A stretch of 64,000 nucleotides of DNA from the NCBI RefSeq assembly GCF_007625115.1, contig NZ_VMNH01000008.1:31901-95900 (forward strand), given 5' to 3'. Origin of the DNA: Sedimenticola selenatireducens (lineage in GTDB: Bacteria; Pseudomonadota; Gammaproteobacteria; Chromatiales; Chromatiaceae). Positions within the stretch are counted from its first letter, which is position 1. Every line of letters starts with the position of its first letter. Under the pieces are notes generated by a model. It saw only the letters and a program-made list of their open reading frames with translations, was not told the DNA's origin and did no database searches. Position numbers and translations under genes: made by a program. Positions 55,055 through 63,970 of the stretch are shown here, one piece after another.

Positions 55055-55946
55055 GTCGGCCCTGAAGCAGTATCTGCAGCACTGTCAAAATCGGGTAAAC
55101 GATGCGTTGGAACAACAGTTACCCGCATCCACCATCCAGCCCCAACGACTGCACCAGGCCATGCGTTATGCCACCCTCAATGGCGGCAAGCGTGTCCGCC
55201 CCATGCTGGTTTACGCAGCGGGAGCTGCCTTGGGCATAGCATCCGAACAGCTTGATGGCCCCGCCTGTGCTGTGGAGCTCATTCACGCCTATTCATTAAT
55301 TCATGACGATCTGCCAGCAATGGATGATGATGATCTGCGCCGTGGACGACCCACCTGCCACAAGGCCTTTGATGAGGCCACCGCCATCCTCGCGGGCGAT
55401 GCCCTGCAAACGCTGGCGTTCAAAGTACTCTGCAAAGACGAGCCGTACCCCTTTAGCCCAGAGGTACGCCTGAATATGATCGAAGCCCTGGCGCACGCCA
55501 GTGGTTCCCGCGGCATGGCCGGGGGCCAGGCTCTGGATTTGGCAGCAGTCGGTCAACAGATAGAGCTGGCTCAACTGGAAAATATGCATATCCACAAGAC
55601 CGGCGCGCTGATACATGCCAGTGTTAAGCTGGGGTGTCTGGCGGCTGAATCGGCTACCCAGCGACAGATTCATCATCTGGAACATTACGCCAACTGTATT
55701 GGACTCGCCTTCCAAGTGCAGGATGATATATTGGATGTAGAGAGCGACACGGCCACGCTGGGTAAAACACAAGGTAAAGACGAGGCCAACGGCAAACCAA
55801 CCTACCCTTCACTCATTGGTATGAAAGCCGCCAAAGAGATGGCACAGAACCTTCGGCAAGATGCACTCAATAGTCTGGCAGAGCTGGATGTGAGAGCAGA
55901 TCCCCTACGCTGGCTGGCTGACTATATTGTGGACCGGAAAGCCTGA
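55044..55946 (+). CDS. ispA: Farnesyl diphosphate synthase
   Basis: About 300 aa from a GTG at 55044; TTG codons at 55017 and 55038 are alternatives. The two Asp-rich motifs of trans-prenyltransferases are DDLPAMDDDDLRRGRPTCHK and FQVQDDILDVE. It condenses IPP with DMAPP/GPP to give FPP for quinone and undecaprenyl synthesis. It overlaps xseB. In many relatives dxs follows; here the hydrogenase operon converges on its end, with 18 bp between. Confidence 0.95.
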   Translation: MTIESALKQYLQHCQNRVNDALEQQLPASTIQPQRLHQAMRYATLNGGKRVRPMLVYAAGAALGIASEQLDGPACAVELIHAYSLIHDDLPAMDDDDLRRGRPTCHKAFDEATAILAGDALQTLAFKVLCKDEPYPFSPEVRLNMIEALAHASGSRGMAGGQALDLAAVGQQIELAQLENMHIHKTGALIHASVKLGCLAAESATQRQIHHLEHYANCIGLAFQVQDDILDVESDTATLGKTQGKDEANGKPTYPSLIGMKAAKEMAQNLRQDALNSLAELDVRADPLRWLADYIVDRKA

Positions 55947-55964
55947 GTTATTTGCTAACCCGAA

Positions 55965-56564
55965 TTATTCGCTCTTTTCTGCAAACAGACCTGTCAGCAG
56001 TTCACGGCGACTGAGTGGTGTCGCAAGCCGCTCAGACAAGCAGGGTGCATCTTCTGCCATGGCGCCAGGGTCAGCCTGTTCATCCTGAGTGTCATCGGGC
56101 TCACCCCGCCAGACCTGCTCAATCTCACGACTGTGGGTACTGATCTCCGAGCGGTTCTCAGATTGCATAATTCCCTGCATGATCGCTTCTGCCGTCTCCT
56201 CGGCAAGCTGTTGCGAATGAAACTGATGCATTGGGGAAAACAGTGAACAGGCCTGGTAAAGACCCATTCCCGCCTCTTCACCCACAATAAACTCATAGGC
56301 ACCAGACGGAAAAACATGCGTTATTTTGCTACCGGGCAATAGGCTGTCACCCTCATCTACACCTATCTGCCCCAATAGCACCAGATTCATGAACCAGGGT
56401 GTAATCAACACCCCCAATACGCCTTCCTTCCAGCGCCTGAAACCCACGGCCTTTACCTGCAATGCACTATTCAGAATAGGCACATCAACCATTCGCTGCT
56501 GCTCTATCAAACTGAACACCGCCTCCAGATCATCCACGACATTCTGCAGATCATCAGCGTTCAT
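55965..56564 (-). CDS. hupJ: [NiFe]-hydrogenase assembly chaperone HupJ/HybE-type
   Basis: A 199-aa protein of the HybE/HupJ family: LQVKAVGFRRWKEGVLGVLI, TPWFMNLVLLG, HVFPSGAYEFIVGEE and the RRELLTGLF tail motif. These chaperones watch over Tat export of the small subunit or cluster maturation. It is the last gene of the operon and overlaps hupI by 4 bp. The acidic DDTQDEQ stretch in the middle is a variable linker. Confidence 0.88.
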   Translation of the reverse strand: MNADDLQNVVDDLEAVFSLIEQQRMVDVPILNSALQVKAVGFRRWKEGVLGVLITPWFMNLVLLGQIGVDEGDSLLPGSKITHVFPSGAYEFIVGEEAGMGLYQACSLFSPMHQFHSQQLAEETAEAIMQGIMQSENRSEISTHSREIEQVWRGEPDDTQDEQADPGAMAEDAPCLSERLATPLSRRELLTGLFAEKSE

Positions 56565-56779
56565 AACAGCACCATAAAATCATTTTTACGGCCATCGCAA
56601 TTAGGGCAACTCCAGTTCTCCGGCAATTTTGAAAAGGGTGTACCAGGCGGGATCTGCCAATAGCTGTCGCCCTCTGCCGGATCATACACATGCCAGCAGA
56701 TCTTGCATTCCAGCCGCGCCTCATCTGTCAGTTTCTCAGCACTACCGCCATAGGAACCGGAAAAAAACGTGCCACTCAT
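56561..56779 (-). CDS. hupI: Rubredoxin of the hydrogenase operon
   Basis: A 72-aa rubredoxin. The iron ligands are in ECKICWHVYDPAEGD and NWSCPNCDGRKND (two CxxC pairs). HupI/HoxR rubredoxins occur in operons of oxygen-exposed uptake hydrogenases and help assemble the small-subunit clusters under oxygen, which fits the six-cysteine small subunit here. It overlaps both neighbours by 4 bp. Confidence 0.93.
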   Translation of the reverse strand: MSGTFFSGSYGGSAEKLTDEARLECKICWHVYDPAEGDSYWQIPPGTPFSKLPENWSCPNCDGRKNDFMVLL

Positions 56780-57636
56780 TGATAGACTTCCAGTATCTCT
56801 TTCAGGCGGTCAGCGCTATCTTTTAGATCTTCCTGCGCGGCACAGGACACTGCGGGAACATCAGTCACTTCCAAGGTATTCAAGATATTCATATCCTGCG
56901 AGTTGAAATACTGTACCCACCATACATGTTGCATCCCGGTGCTGGTGATTCGGCAATTCCCATAACCGCGAGACAAGATGGTGACAGCCCCGCTACCCAA
57001 TAGTTGACCTAAAAACTCCAGATCCTGCTCCGTCTGGGGCAACAACGTCAGATTGATTACGTGAGCCGGAACATCTGGCCTGTAAGCCTGTGCCTTTTCA
57101 TTCAGTTCAGCTACTAGCGGTGGGGCATTCAGCACCCCTTCAGGAAGTGGCTCATCCGGCAGGGTAAGAGTGGCTGCAGCACCCACGAACGTCGCATCCT
57201 GGATCAAACCCGGTATGGAGCCCACCTCCAGCGTGTCTTTATAGGTGATACCGGTTCCATCCTGATAACGGACCCGCCAGATCCCGGCCATTACTGACTC
57301 CTGAATCTTCACCTGTATAGTGCGACTGAACACCACACTCACCTCACCTTCCCCAAGCACTTGGTCTACCAAACTGAGGTTGGCACTGTCCATAAAGGTA
57401 AGATCAAACAGCTGTTCCTGATCACCGGCTTTGTATCCTTCAAGTGCCGCCTGTACTCGCGTCAATAGCGCAAGGGCCACATCCATTCCCTCCACCGCTT
57501 CTGGTTCTGGAATGGCGGGCATGGAGAAAGTAACCATCTCATCTGGCATCTTCTGGTAATCCAACAAAGCACCATCTTCTTCCGAAGGTTGACTGCCTAC
57601 ACCGAAGGTTACTGCAGGTATCTCATAGAAACTCAT
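56776..57636 (-). CDS. hupH: Hydrogenase expression/formation protein (HupH/HyaF type)
   Basis: A 286-aa soluble protein of the HyaF/HupH/HoxQ family: LLTRVQAALEGYKAG, LSLVDQVLGEGEVSVVFS, the VQESVMAGIWRVRY-like stretch and NITSTGMQHVWWVQYFNSQD-like end. Such proteins assist maturation of the small subunit. It sits between hupG and hupI and overlaps the latter by 4 bp. Confidence 0.9.
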   Translation of the reverse strand: MSFYEIPAVTFGVGSQPSEEDGALLDYQKMPDEMVTFSMPAIPEPEAVEGMDVALALLTRVQAALEGYKAGDQEQLFDLTFMDSANLSLVDQVLGEGEVSVVFSRTIQVKIQESVMAGIWRVRYQDGTGITYKDTLEVGSIPGLIQDATFVGAAATLTLPDEPLPEGVLNAPPLVAELNEKAQAYRPDVPAHVINLTLLPQTEQDLEFLGQLLGSGAVTILSRGYGNCRITSTGMQHVWWVQYFNSQDMNILNTLEVTDVPAVSCAAQEDLKDSADRLKEILEVYQ

Positions 57637-57665
57637 AAGCCATCTCCTACTTTGTATCTTTCTGA

Positions 57666-58094
57666 CTATTGGGAAGAAGCCAATGACTGGGCCACAACAG
57701 GTATGCCTAGATCACGCAGATGCAATGCAGGGGCATTCAGTAAGCGTTCTATTTCTCGCAGATAATCGGTCCAATTCTGAACCCGTGTAATGGCACCCAG
57801 GTACTCTCCACGTCGCATAAGAACCAGCGCAGGCCAACTATCAAAAGGAAAGCGCCGGTGCAGCCGATGCTCCGCTTCACGATCAATCACCGCCACTTGA
57901 AATCGGCCTGCAAAACAGGCTGACAATTCAGGCAGTATGATGGCTACATCGTTACTTTCCGGATACTGTTTTGGATCTTCCGTAAAAAACAGAACCGTAT
58001 AGTCATTGTCATCAAGAAACTCATCGAGCATTGACTCATTTAAAACCGGATAGTTATTTTGCACGATCATCTGTCTGATCAGTTCTGAGGTCAT
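57666..58094 (-). CDS. hupG: Hydrogenase maturation thioredoxin-like protein (HupG/HyaE type)
   Basis: A 142-aa thioredoxin-fold protein without a CxxC active site (the AVIDREAEHRLHRRFPFDSW stretch marks the family; WPALVLMRRGEYLGAI is the cis-Pro region). HyaE/HoxO proteins bind the Tat signal of the small subunit and act as export chaperones. It follows hupD by 36 bp and precedes hupH by 29 bp. Confidence 0.88.
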   Translation of the reverse strand: MTSELIRQMIVQNNYPVLNESMLDEFLDDNDYTVLFFTEDPKQYPESNDVAIILPELSACFAGRFQVAVIDREAEHRLHRRFPFDSWPALVLMRRGEYLGAITRVQNWTDYLREIERLLNAPALHLRDLGIPVVAQSLASSQ

Positions 58095-58130
58095 CGTTAC
58101 ACTCCTTCAATCAATTGCATGCAGGGAGAT

Positions 58131-58880
58131 TCAGCTACCCGATTGGCTGCGGTATTTATTCAAATGCTGATCAAGCCCCACGCTCATGGCGGAACCTTCT
58201 AATGAAACCGGACGATGCCCAACCTGATAGTCCCCGGATAACAGCACCCGCTCATCACCCAACCGACAGGCCTGTTCCGGCGGTGGGCGCTCATGTTCAT
58301 ACCTTGTCATGTCGCTGATAGCTGAACTCAGAATGTCCGAAGTCATTGGTTTTTCGCGGCGGCTCATGACAACACCCTGCTCAGATAGAAAGGCAATCGC
58401 CTGCTCAATGGCCGGGCCTATCTTCGTCTTCACCTTAGGGTGCAAACTGCCACCGAAGTCTTCAATCTCAACAGGCTGCACACCAATCAGCAGTAGCTTT
58501 TCCGGGTAATCACCCATCATCTCAGCCAACGCCAACACCTCCTGAAAACCGGTCTGATGCAGACTAATCTTCTTCACACCGAGATACTTGGGAACCGCCT
58601 CTCCCTCAATCAATTTCAATGTGCCAGGGGAGAGCCCATAATCGATGGCGTCGAACACAATCAGGATATCGGCCTCGCGTACCTCCTGAACCAGATAGAC
58701 GCCCTGGGTTCCGCCATCCATTACGCGAACATGGTCAGGATAGCGATACCACTGCTGAAGGGTCTCAACCGCCCGCACACCAAAACCTTCATCCGCCCAG
58801 AGCAGATTGCCGATACCAAGAATCAGCACATTAGGTTGCGGCCTATTCACATCATTAACTGAAGGTCTAGTGCTACTCAT
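58131..58880 (-). CDS. hupD: Hydrogenase maturation endopeptidase
   Basis: A 249-aa protease of the HyaD/HupD family: LILGIGNLLWADEGFGVRAV with the nickel-binding Glu, VMDGGTQGVYLV with the Asp, and SLHQTGFQEVLALAEMMG with the His. It cuts the 15-residue tail off the large subunit after nickel insertion. A C-terminal extension of about 50 residues (EHERPPPEQACRLGDERVLL and beyond) is longer than in E. coli HyaD. Overlaps hupC by 4 bp. Confidence 0.93.
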   Translation of the reverse strand: MSSTRPSVNDVNRPQPNVLILGIGNLLWADEGFGVRAVETLQQWYRYPDHVRVMDGGTQGVYLVQEVREADILIVFDAIDYGLSPGTLKLIEGEAVPKYLGVKKISLHQTGFQEVLALAEMMGDYPEKLLLIGVQPVEIEDFGGSLHPKVKTKIGPAIEQAIAFLSEQGVVMSRREKPMTSDILSSAISDMTRYEHERPPPEQACRLGDERVLLSGDYQVGHRPVSLEGSAMSVGLDQHLNKYRSQSGS

Positions 58881-59563
58881 GGCCGGTCATCCTTGAAAGT
58901 GCGCCAGCCGCTAATCATGGTGCTGATGATGCTTTGCCGGGAGACAATATCTTCCCGAATGGCCACATAGACATGCAACATGACAAACACCACGATCACC
59001 CACATACCCCAGTGGTGCCACAAGCGCACATCCTGACTCTGTCCTACCAACGGAATCAGCCAACCGAACAGACTGTCCTGCCAACTACCCAGCCCCGTCT
59101 GTTCGGCGTAGAGCGAAAAACCTGTCAGTAGCATGCAGAACCCACCCACCGTGATAATCACCACCATGAAGAGATGAGCCAACGGATTGTGCCCCACATA
59201 TTTTTTCGGCTCTTTTTCCAGAAAGGCGTACCAACGCACTTCGTGCAACAACTCACGCCAGAACGTCAACCGATGAACAGGCAGTTTAAACAGCTGCCTT
59301 GAATGTTCATTCCCCACCATCGCCCAGTAGATGCGCCCCAGAAAACCGACGGCGAAGATATACGCAGCGGCAAAATGGACAAAGCGTATGTAACCCATCA
59401 GAAAATGATCACTCGCTTCTCCGGACAAACTGGGCAGCGGATTGGCCACCAGGTAACCGGTTATCGCCAACAGGGTAATGGAGAGTGCATTGGCCCAGTG
59501 CCAGATTCTGACCGGGGCTTCATACACGTAAACCGCGCCTGAATTGATTTCTCTCTGCATCAT
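58877..59563 (-). CDS. hupC: Ni/Fe-hydrogenase b-type cytochrome subunit
   Basis: A 228-aa membrane protein from the ATG at 59563, with GAGGAG upstream; ATG codons follow one another there. Four transmembrane helices carry haem-ligand His residues (VRIWHWANALSITLLAITGY, YIRFVHFAAAYIFAVGFLGR, LWHHWGMWVIVVFVMLHVYV). It anchors the HupSL dimer to the periplasmic face and passes electrons from H2 to quinone. It lies 28 bp after hupL. Confidence 0.94.
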   Translation of the reverse strand: MMQREINSGAVYVYEAPVRIWHWANALSITLLAITGYLVANPLPSLSGEASDHFLMGYIRFVHFAAAYIFAVGFLGRIYWAMVGNEHSRQLFKLPVHRLTFWRELLHEVRWYAFLEKEPKKYVGHNPLAHLFMVVIITVGGFCMLLTGFSLYAEQTGLGSWQDSLFGWLIPLVGQSQDVRLWHHWGMWVIVVFVMLHVYVAIREDIVSRQSIISTMISGWRTFKDDRP

Positions 59564-59591
59564 TCTTACTCCTCTGAAGAGACCCCTACGG

Positions 59592-61388
59592 TTAGCGAAC
59601 CTTGACCTTAGCCAGCTCCTGACCATCCTCACTCATCACATGAGTCGAGCAGGCGAGACAGGGATCAAAACTGTGCAGCGTTCTCAAGATCTCCACCGGC
59701 TCTTCCGCTCGCTCCACCTTGGTATTCATCAGTGAAGCCTCAAAAGCACCAATATTGCCCTGCTGATCCCGGGGGGAGCCGTTCCAAGTGGTCGGGACCA
59801 CACACTGGTAGTTGGCAATGCGGGTGTCCTTGATGCGAATCCAGTGGCCGAGTGCGCCCCGTGGTGCTTCGGTAAAGCCAACACCCTTGGTTTCCGCTGG
59901 CCAGGTCTCTGGATCCCAGCTCTCCACATTGGCCGTCGAGCTGTCACCCGCCTTGATGTTGGCCATCATCTTGTCCATGAAATAACGCATCTTGTCGGCT
60001 GCCCATTGGGCTTCCAGGCCTCGGGCCGCCGTGCGGCCCAGCGTAGAGAAGAGGGCGGTTACCGGCAGGTCCAGCGTCTTCAATACAAAGTTAATCTGCT
60101 CGGTAATCTCCTTATCCCCTTTCGCGTAACCGATGATGTAGCGCGACAGCGGACCCACCTCCATGGCATGTCCACGCCAACGAGGGGCCTTGATCCAGGA
60201 GTATTTTGCTGACTCGTCAATCTCCCGAATATCGGTCTTGGTACCCTTGGTCTTGGCACCGAGCTGGAAATCAGCCTCAGTGATACCGTCCCAGGGGTGC
60301 AACCCTTTGGATTCATCCGGATACTTGTACCAGGAGTGTGGAACAAACTCCTGGATCTCCTCGGGGTCCCTAAGATCAACCTCGTGCACCTGTTTCAGAT
60401 TACCGTTGATAATGGCTCCCCTTGGCATCATCAGGTTCTCTGTCGAATAGTCATTGGCACGATCCGGTATATCGCCATAGGAGAGTACGTTCATGCTGGC
60501 CAGGCCGCCGCCGTAGGTCCATCCCTTGTAGAACCCGGCAATCGCCAGTAGATCCGGCACATAGACATGGTTAACAAAGTCCCGCACCTGATCGATAATG
60601 GCCGACACCTGATTGAGGTTGACCATATTCAGGCCTCCGACCGACCCCACACCATCCAGATTGATGGCACAGGGCACACCACCTACTAGCCAGTTTGGGT
60701 GGGGATCCTTGCCGCCAAAGATCGCCCGTATCTTGGATATCTCTTTCTGAAAATCGAGTGCTTCCAGATAGTGGGTGACCGCCATCAGGTCGGCCTCTGG
60801 TGGCAACAGGTAGGCTGGGTTGGTCCAGTAGCCATTCTTGAACGGCCCCAACTGGCCTGACTCCACAAACTTCTTCAACCGATTCTGAATATCACGGAAA
60901 TAGCCGGGTGAGGAGAGCGGGTGATGGGGTGAAACCTTCTGCTGCAACTCCGATGTCGCCTTTGGATCGGCCTTCAGGGCATTGACCGGGTTGACCCAGT
61001 CCAACGCATGCAGATGATAGAAATGAACCAGATGATCGTGGGCCTGCAGGGCCAGTTGCATGATGTTCCGGATCGAGTTGGCATTCTCCGGGATCTGAAT
61101 GTTCAGCGCATCCTCAACGGCACGTACCGAAGTCAATGCATGGGTGCCGGTACAGACACCACAGATACGCTGGGTGAAGGCCCAGGCGTCACGCGGGTCG
61201 CGCCCCCGGAGAATCACCTCCAATCCCCGCCACATGGTCCCCGTCGAGACGGCGTTACGGATGATATTGTTCTCATCCACATTCACTTCACAACGCATAT
61301 GCCCTTCGATCCGGGTAACCGGATCTACCACTACACGCTGACCTGAATCATCCAGAGAAAAGCCATTCGGCGTCTGTTGTACACTCAT
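59592..61388 (-). CDS. hupL: [NiFe]-hydrogenase large subunit
   Basis: A 598-aa protein. The nickel-iron site cysteines are [10 protein letters not shown] (C76, C79) near the N-terminus and DPCLACSTH (C577, C580) near the C-terminus. A 15-residue tail follows His583 and would be removed by HupD. The sequence fits group 1 membrane-bound uptake hydrogenases. It overlaps hupS by 4 bp. The Arg/Asp-rich [11 protein letters not shown] start is typical. Confidence 0.97.
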   Translation of the reverse strand: MSVQQTPNGFSLDDSGQRVVVDPVTRIEGHMRCEVNVDENNIIRNAVSTGTMWRGLEVILRGRDPRDAWAFTQRICGVCTGTHALTSVRAVEDALNIQIPENANSIRNIMQLALQAHDHLVHFYHLHALDWVNPVNALKADPKATSELQQKVSPHHPLSSPGYFRDIQNRLKKFVESGQLGPFKNGYWTNPAYLLPPEADLMAVTHYLEALDFQKEISKIRAIFGGKDPHPNWLVGGVPCAINLDGVGSVGGLNMVNLNQVSAIIDQVRDFVNHVYVPDLLAIAGFYKGWTYGGGLASMNVLSYGDIPDRANDYSTENLMMPRGAIINGNLKQVHEVDLRDPEEIQEFVPHSWYKYPDESKGLHPWDGITEADFQLGAKTKGTKTDIREIDESAKYSWIKAPRWRGHAMEVGPLSRYIIGYAKGDKEITEQINFVLKTLDLPVTALFSTLGRTAARGLEAQWAADKMRYFMDKMMANIKAGDSSTANVESWDPETWPAETKGVGFTEAPRGALGHWIRIKDTRIANYQCVVPTTWNGSPRDQQGNIGAFEASLMNTKVERAEEPVEILRTLHSFDPCLACSTHVMSEDGQELAKVKVR

Positions 61389-62464
61389 TGATCCTGCTCC
61401 CCTTTATTCTGTGCCTGTTTGATGGCGGTAACCGCCAGATGAGCCGCCGCCGCGGCGCCTACCGTTCCGGCGGCAGCCAGTCCGACATCATCCGCATTCG
61501 CCTCAATCCCAAACTGATGGGTATCAGTGACCCGATCATAGAAGCTTCCCTTATCCCAGAAGCCATCTTCGGAACAGCCGATGCAGCCATGCCCCGCCTG
61601 AATCGGGAAGGAGAGCCCACCATTCCAGCGAACGGTCGAGCATGCGTTGTAGGTGGTTGGCCCCTTGCAGCCCATCTTGTAGAGGCAGTAACCCTTGCGA
61701 GCCGCCTCATCGTCCCACTGCTCAACAAACTGGCCTGCATCAAAATGGGGGCGGCGGTAGCACTTGTCATGAATGCGCTGGCTGTAAAACATCAGTGGAC
61801 GTCCCTGTCGATCCAGCTGAGGAAAACGGTCAAAGGTGAGGATGTAGGTAATAACAGCGGTCATCACCTCGGCGATCGGTGGGCAACCGGGCACTTTAAT
61901 AATGGGTTTATCTGCCAGGCCAGGCACTTTATGAACAGGCGTCGCACGGGTCGGATTGGGGCGAGCCGCTTGCACGCAACCCCAGGAGGCACAGGAACCC
62001 CAGGAGATGATCGCCTTGCAGTGTTCAGCGGCTTTTTTCAACTGCTCCACAAACGGCTTACCACCAATAATGCAATACATGCCATCCTCATCCAGTGGTG
62101 GATTGCCCTCTACCGCAAGGATATAGTTACCATCGTATTTTTCGATGATCTCTTCGATAATCGCCTCAGCCTCATGACCGGCCGCTGCCATGATGGTGTC
62201 GTCATAATCCAGTGAGATCATCGACAGCACCACATCCTTCGCCAGCGGATGGGCAGAGCGGATAAAGGATTCGGAGCAACAGGTACACTCCAGACCGTGC
62301 AACCAGAGCACGGGAATGCGCGGTTTGGTCTCCATCGCCTCGGCAATGGTCGGGGCGAAGGCCGGTCCCAGCCCCAGGGCCGATGCCGTCAGGCTGCAAT
62401 ACTTCAAAAAACTTCGGCGCGTGATCCCCTGACGCCGCATTACTTCGTAAAAGGTCTCAGTCAT
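61385..62464 (-). CDS. hupS: [NiFe]-hydrogenase small subunit, six-cysteine proximal cluster
   Basis: A 359-aa protein from the ATG at 62464; a 27-residue upstream extension lacks support. A twin-arginine signal (ITRRSFLKY) directs Tat export. The proximal cluster cysteines are C60, C62 and C63 in [10 protein letters not shown]158 and C163 in SCASWGC, and C194 in PGCPPIAE. C62 and C163 are the two extra cysteines that form the [4Fe-3S] cluster of oxygen-tolerant hydrogenases such as E. coli Hyd-1. Medial and distal cluster ligands follow, and a hydrophobic C-terminal helix anchors it. First gene of the operon. Confidence 0.97.
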   Translation of the reverse strand: MTETFYEVMRRQGITRRSFLKYCSLTASALGLGPAFAPTIAEAMETKPRIPVLWLHGLECTCCSESFIRSAHPLAKDVVLSMISLDYDDTIMAAAGHEAEAIIEEIIEKYDGNYILAVEGNPPLDEDGMYCIIGGKPFVEQLKKAAEHCKAIISWGSCASWGCVQAARPNPTRATPVHKVPGLADKPIIKVPGCPPIAEVMTAVITYILTFDRFPQLDRQGRPLMFYSQRIHDKCYRRPHFDAGQFVEQWDDEAARKGYCLYKMGCKGPTTYNACSTVRWNGGLSFPIQAGHGCIGCSEDGFWDKGSFYDRVTDTHQFGIEANADDVGLAAAGTVGAAAAAHLAVTAIKQAQNKGEQDQ

Positions 62465-62540
62465 TACCCGACTCCTCCAGTTCAACAGTGATTGATGCGA
62501 TGGCTTATGCTCTGTTATGCCGCATCCTGGTGGTCGGTTT

Positions 62541-62557
62541 TGCAATGGCTATGCCAA
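62541..62557 (-). promoter_or_regulatory. Sigma-54 promoter of the hydrogenase operon
   Basis: On the minus strand the sequence TTGGCATAGCCATTGCA matches the consensus TGGCAC-N5-TTGCW, with the GG and GC elements at the required spacing; only the sixth base differs. Transcription would start about 67 nt upstream of the hupS ATG. Confidence 0.72.
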
Positions 62558-62575
62558 AGATATTTTTCTGATATT

Positions 62576-62588
62576 TATCAATTTGTTG
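62576..62588 (+). promoter_or_regulatory. IHF-binding site between enhancer and sigma-54 promoter
   Basis: TATCAATTTGTTG matches WATCAA-N4-TTR at every position. It lies some 20-45 bp upstream of the -24 element, where IHF bends DNA so that an NtrC-type activator can reach sigma-54 polymerase. Confidence 0.6.
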
Positions 62589-62614
62589 CGAAATACTATA
62601 TTTTTCCTCAATCA

Positions 62615-62643
62615 AACCAAGTGGTTATATTTCCTATGGAAAT
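62615..62643. promoter_or_regulatory. Two dyads, candidate activator (HoxA/HupR-like) sites
   Basis: AACCA-AG-TGGTT at 62615-62626 and ATTTCC-TAT-GGAAAT at 62629-62643, both perfect inverted repeats, about 85-110 bp upstream of the expected hupS transcription start. That is normal enhancer distance for an NtrC-family regulator. Confidence 0.45.
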
Positions 62644-62848
62644 GGTTGGTATATTGGAAGGTTTAATTCCATGCGCCATTAACGGTAATAGGCACTGGAT
62701 AGGACCGATGGATATCAGGATTAGCCTTTTCCACCACTCAAAATAGGGCCGCTCTGAGTTACGCTAAATAAAAACAGCACAATGACCCTAACAACTTGAT
62801 TAATAGAGCATTTATCATCTATTCGCCAGACAAAAAACGACGCCAACC

Positions 62849-62877
62849 TTGCACAGAGCTAGGTCAACCAGCATAAT
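62849..62877 (+). promoter_or_regulatory. Candidate sigma-70 promoter for folE2
   Basis: TTGCAC, a 17-bp spacer and CATAAT, about 160 bp upstream of the folE2 start, in the right orientation. Both hexamers are close to consensus. The long leader holds no riboswitch I recognise. Confidence 0.4.
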
Positions 62878-63036
62878 CCCGTCTCCCAGATTGCTATATT
62901 ACCCAGCACTAATGGAAAACCCGGTAAATGACCGGTGTTCGCCCACACTGAAACAGGGTAGATTGCAACTGAGACAAATTCGTTGGTTGCGTAGGCCGGA
63001 TCGTGTGCGCGCCGTTGTAGCAGAGGACTTAAGACA

Positions 63037-63834
63037 GTGACGACCACTCCTGAGATTGCTGATGTACAGAACAGCATCGACACCCGGCAGATCGCCATCA
63101 ATAAGGTGGGCATCAAAGATATCCGTCACCCCGTTCGGGTGAAGGATCGTAGCGACGGTGAACAGCACACCATCGCAAACTTCAATATGTACGTGAACCT
63201 GCCCCACAATTTCAAGGGCACCCACATGTCCCGCTTTGTCGAGATCCTGAACTCGCATGAAAAAGAGATCAGTATCTCCAATTTCAAAGTGATGCTGGCG
63301 GAGATGGCGGAAAAGCTCGAGGCCAAGTCAGGTCATATCGAGATGAACTTCCCCTATTTCATCAACAAGACCGCGCCGGTTTCGGGTGTACAGAGTCTAC
63401 TGGATTATGACGTCACCTTTATCGGTGAAGTCCATGATGGAAAACCCACTACCTACATCAAGGTTCAGGTGCCTGTTACTAGCCTCTGTCCCTGTTCAAA
63501 GAAGATCTCTGATCGTGGCGCGCATAACCAGCGCTCCCATGTCACCGTCCAGGTCAGGACCTGTGGCTTTGTCTGGATCGAAGAGATTATTGATCTGGTC
63601 GAGAGTCAGGCCTCCTGCGAACTCTATGGGTTGTTGAAACGTCCTGATGAAAAATTTGTCACCGAGCGCGCCTATGACAATCCTAAGTTTGTTGAAGATA
63701 TGGTACGCGACGTCGCTGGCAAACTGGATGAGGACGATCGTTACTGTGCCTATGTTGTCGAATCCGAGAACTTTGAATCGATCCATAACCACTCGGCCTA
63801 TGCGCTGATTGAGCGGGACAAGGAAGCGGAGTGA
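63037..63834 (+). CDS. folE2: GTP cyclohydrolase FolE2
   Basis: A 265-aa protein from a GTG at 63037, with GAGG upstream. The family motifs include [40 protein letters not shown] with the metal-binding Cys, and [13 protein letters not shown]. FolE2 makes dihydroneopterin triphosphate for folate and, through QueD, for queuosine; it is zinc-independent, unlike FolE. queC and queE at 25 kb could use this product. It is divergent from the hydrogenase operon. Confidence 0.95.
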   Translation: MTTTPEIADVQNSIDTRQIAINKVGIKDIRHPVRVKDRSDGEQHTIANFNMYVNLPHNFKGTHMSRFVEILNSHEKEISISNFKVMLAEMAEKLEAKSGHIEMNFPYFINKTAPVSGVQSLLDYDVTFIGEVHDGKPTTYIKVQVPVTSLCPCSKKISDRGAHNQRSHVTVQVRTCGFVWIEEIIDLVESQASCELYGLLKRPDEKFVTERAYDNPKFVEDMVRDVAGKLDEDDRYCAYVVESENFESIHNHSAYALIERDKEAE

Positions 63835-63847
63835 TTTTGCAATCAGG

Positions 63848-63878
63848 GGGTCGGAGTCAATAAAATTGACTCCGACCC
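63848..63878. repeat. 13-bp perfect inverted repeat after folE2
   Basis: GGGTCGGAGTCAA and TTGACTCCGACCC flank a 5-nt loop TAAAA, beginning 14 nt after the folE2 stop. It probably ends folE2 transcription. Elements of this GGGTC(G/A)GAGT type recur in many gammaproteobacterial genomes. Confidence 0.6.
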
Positions 63879-63916
63879 GAATGGTACTTACTTAAGCAGA
63901 TTCGTATTCAAAGTAG

Positions 63917-63970
63917 GGTGGGTTAGGTGCGTTGTTTGCACCGTAACCCACCAACGGTGCCGTCAGGCAC
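63917..63970. repeat. REP-like double inverted repeat
   Basis: GGTGGGTTA and TAACCCACC flank an inner GGTGC/GCACC stem at 63917-63952, and a second small stem GTGCC/GGCAC follows at 63957-63970. The GTAGGGTGGGTTA...TAACCCACC form is a common dispersed palindromic element in gammaproteobacteria. Confidence 0.6.
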
